Source: JAJFUG01 sp964473155 (GTDB lineage Bacteria > Gemmatimonadota > Glassbacteria > GWA2-58-10). Taken from it: a stretch of DNA of 13,926 bases. Shown here piece by piece: positions 11,301 to 13,926 of this stretch (its first letter is position 1; each line of letters starts with the position of its first letter). Where the stretch lies: NCBI GenBank assembly GCA_964473155.1, contig CAYYNT010000087.1, positions 1 to 13,926 of the forward strand, read 5' to 3'. The notes below the pieces were generated by a model that was given only the letters and a program-made list of their open reading frames with translations, was not told where the DNA came from and ran no database searches. A program made the translations under genes and the position numbers.

Positions 11301-13926
11301 CGCCCGGCAGCCGCGCCGCTCTAAAAATAGCCTCTCCTCTCCGTACAATCTCGCCAGGGAATCTAAAACGACAAGCTCGTTATTCCTCAGCAAGGAGAAG
11401 AATGCGGGTTGCTTTCCATCACCGGCGATGTCAAACGATTTATCCGCATTTTCTCCTCGCCAGCAATGAATGAGCGTCGCACTCCCGTTTTCTTCCAGAC
11501 GGAAAAGGCTGACCCGGTCCGCCCCTAATCTCTGCCCCACCGGACCAAGCACATCCGCCAGCATGGAATCGAAAGGCCCGCTGCTGTTCAGACGCGAGGC
11601 GATAGCACCCAGAAGGGCCTCGTTCCTCAGCTTGCGCTCAAGGCGCTCCCTTTCCTGAAGTAGCTGCTGCTCCGCCTCTTTCAGGGCGGTTATATCCATT
11701 ATGCTTGTAAGAGTGTTGGCATAGGATGAATGCCAGGAAGGAATAGCCACCCGAAAATACACCCTCCTCCGGCTTCCATCCGCAGTATGAATGAGCGATT
11801 CACCCTGCAGCAGGATGGCACCCTCGAAAACTGCCGCGATGTTCGCCTCCAGGCTGGCAATCGACTCGGGACCGATTACTTTCTCCAGCGTGATCAGAAG
11901 GTCTTCGCGCGAGGAAACACCGTAAAGGTCGAGCGCGGCCTCGTTCACATCCACAATATGGATCATCCCCGGCGTCCGGCGGACAAACTCAGGGTTCCGG
12001 CGAAGATAATCCCGGATATCCCGGACTCCCTGAGAGCGAAGCTTTTCCAGCTCATTTCTCAGTTCCGAGATATCCTCCTCCCACAAAGGCACCGGAGAGG
12101 AGCGGAACATCCTGCGGTAGCGGTTCTCGCTTTCGATCAGCGCCCTCTCGATCCTTTTCCGGTCGTTTATATCCAGCATCGAGAAGATGCTTCTGCCCGT
12201 GCCGAGTATAAATTCCATGTTGATAACCACGTCACGCTGACCGCCATCGCGTGTGAGAAAAGCGAATTCATACTGACGGGGCGCCCAGCCTCCTGGTTTA
12301 CGGCGCTCCTCGTAATATCTCTGCATCCGTTCCTGATCGGTTCGCCGGGCCACGAAATCACTCCAGCGCATGTGTCCTTCAACCTCGGATCGTTTGTACC
12401 CGCTCAGTTCCTCGAACAGGGAATTGACCAGCGAGATCGTCCCATCAGCCTCCACTATCGAAATCGCCGTGCCGGAATGCTCGAATACTGTTCTGTAACG
12501 GGCTTCTCTCTCGGCCAGTTCTGTTTCCATGAAACTACGCTCTGTGGTATCCAGACCCACAGCCAGAATCATTTCCACTTGGCCATCCGGGCTGTAGAAC
12601 AGCCGGCTGCGCCATTCCACCGAAATCTCCCTGCCATCGCGGCAGCGTATCCGGCTGATTCCGCCAACGAGACCATCGGGCGTCTTGCGAAATTCATCCC
12701 GCAACGAATCCGGTTCCCCGGACGACAGGAACGTGTTTATAAGATCCTGGCCCAGGACTTCAGCCTCCTTATAACCGGTAGCTGCCAGGAAGGCCGTGTT
12801 TGCCCGGATTATTTTCAGGTTCGGATCCGTCGTGACGAAGAAGGCGGGTGAAAAATCGATCAGGCTCCGGTTTATGTCCCGTTCCCGGTGAAGCTCGGTG
12901 ATGTCCCGCGCCACACCATCAGCCCCTATTACCTCGCCATTCTCATCGATCAGCGGCCTGTAAATGATCTCGTGCCAGCGCACATCTCCGCGAGTGCTGA
13001 GTATCCGGAACTGCGCCGAGCCTTCCCTGCGGTTTTCCAGACAATCTTTAATTATTTTCTGGGTATAGGCTTTATCCTCAGGATGGATCAGCGGCTCGAA
13101 AGTCTTTCCCAGCAGTTCCTGGCTTTCATATCCGTAACGCTCCACCTGCGGCCCGATATACCTGAACCTTCCCTTTGCATCCAGGGAATACACTATGTCC
13201 CAGCCCTTCTCTATGATCCGCCGGAACAACTCGTTCTTTTGCAAATCTTTCATCGCTGAAAATATGTTTCTGTCCTGCGTTTTTTTCTTTCTTAGCGCTT
13301 GTCTAATCTTGACTGCCAGAGTTTTGCCGTCCGCCGCGCCGGTCTGAATTATCGCGGCTTCCGGGTGACTTTCCCTCAGCGAATCGAACCAGATGTCATC
13401 GTAAGTGCATTCCGGCCCTATCAGCACGGCATCAAATGCATCGCCGTCACCGCCGGAGAGACGCCCCTGCGGTACATATTCAACCGTGCAGTCCATTCCC
13501 GCTGAAACGAGATTATCCTTCAACAGGGGGGCCTGGCCGGGATTCGATCCGGCGAGCATTATTTTCAATGTCTTTTTCAAGATTCCCCTGAGAGGCTGAA
13601 AAGACCGGAGTGATTAATTCAGAGCATAGGGATATTTTGGCAGCAATAGACCCGGCGGTCAAGAATAATCAGTCATAAAGCGAATCCCATGAGATTTTTC
13701 ATTCCTTAAAGAGTGTTTCTTCCCCGCGGGGAACAGGACAGAGGAGCAAAACGGCAGGAGGGATTTTTTTCATCAGTTGTTTTTTCCGTCAATGTAAAGA
13801 AAAAAAAAGCCCGCGGGAATAATCCCGCGGGCTTGAATAATGCCGGCAACGACCTACTCTCCCACGCAGTTACCCGCGCAGTACCATCAGCGCTGAAGGG
13901 CTTAACTACCGTGTTCGGAATGGGAA

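Overview
This window reads as a stretch of a GC-rich Gram-negative bacterial chromosome. The pointers are strong GGAGG-type ribosome binding sites, a lipoprotein with an apparent outer-membrane-type signal, a sigma-54 activator, and a 5S rRNA of ordinary bacterial type. The phylum cannot be fixed from the sequence alone. Every supported gene lies on the minus strand, so transcription runs from the high coordinates to the low ones.

Layout in order of transcription. The 3' part of a 5S rRNA enters at the right edge and ends in a strong intrinsic terminator (13800-13926). Next comes a two-gene two-component operon: a 1063-residue sensor histidine kinase with a pseudo-receiver, four PAS domains, a GAF domain and a kinase core (10389-13580), then an NtrC-type sigma-54 activator (8912-10372), closed by a terminator at 8852-8900. 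A separately transcribed response regulator (8135-8680) has one receiver domain and a flexible tail ending in the residues DFLDF. After two hairpins and a roughly 510-base non-coding stretch with a good sigma-70 promoter comes a tightly coupled operon, cheR-cheD-HDOD-cheB (7623 down to 4311). A second, catabolic operon follows: a secreted GH20 hexosaminidase (1899-4058) coupled by a 4-base ATGA overlap to a lipoprotein amidohydrolase (508-1902), closed by a textbook terminator at 464-488. At the left edge is a 60-residue coiled-coil protein (41-223).

How the signalling genes may work together. The operon encodes the receptor-adaptation enzymes of chemotaxis (methyltransferase, deamidase, methylesterase) plus an HDOD protein. 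No receptor, CheA, CheW or CheY with a motor role is in view. The orphan response regulator ends in DFLDF, which fits the x-[HFYW]-x-x-[HFYW] C-terminal peptide by which some chemoreceptors tether CheR and CheB. The local CheR has the GTGxxEG loop seen in the enteric, peptide-binding CheR. The regulator gene and the cheR operon also share a near-identical upstream element, TGGCACG-N5-TGAT, which is close to a sigma-54 promoter. A sigma-54 activator is encoded next door. The main hypothesis is that the kinase and NtrC-type regulator control a small adaptation module in which a receiver protein, not a receptor, recruits the adaptation enzymes. The peptide and promoter matches are short and the functional link is inference.
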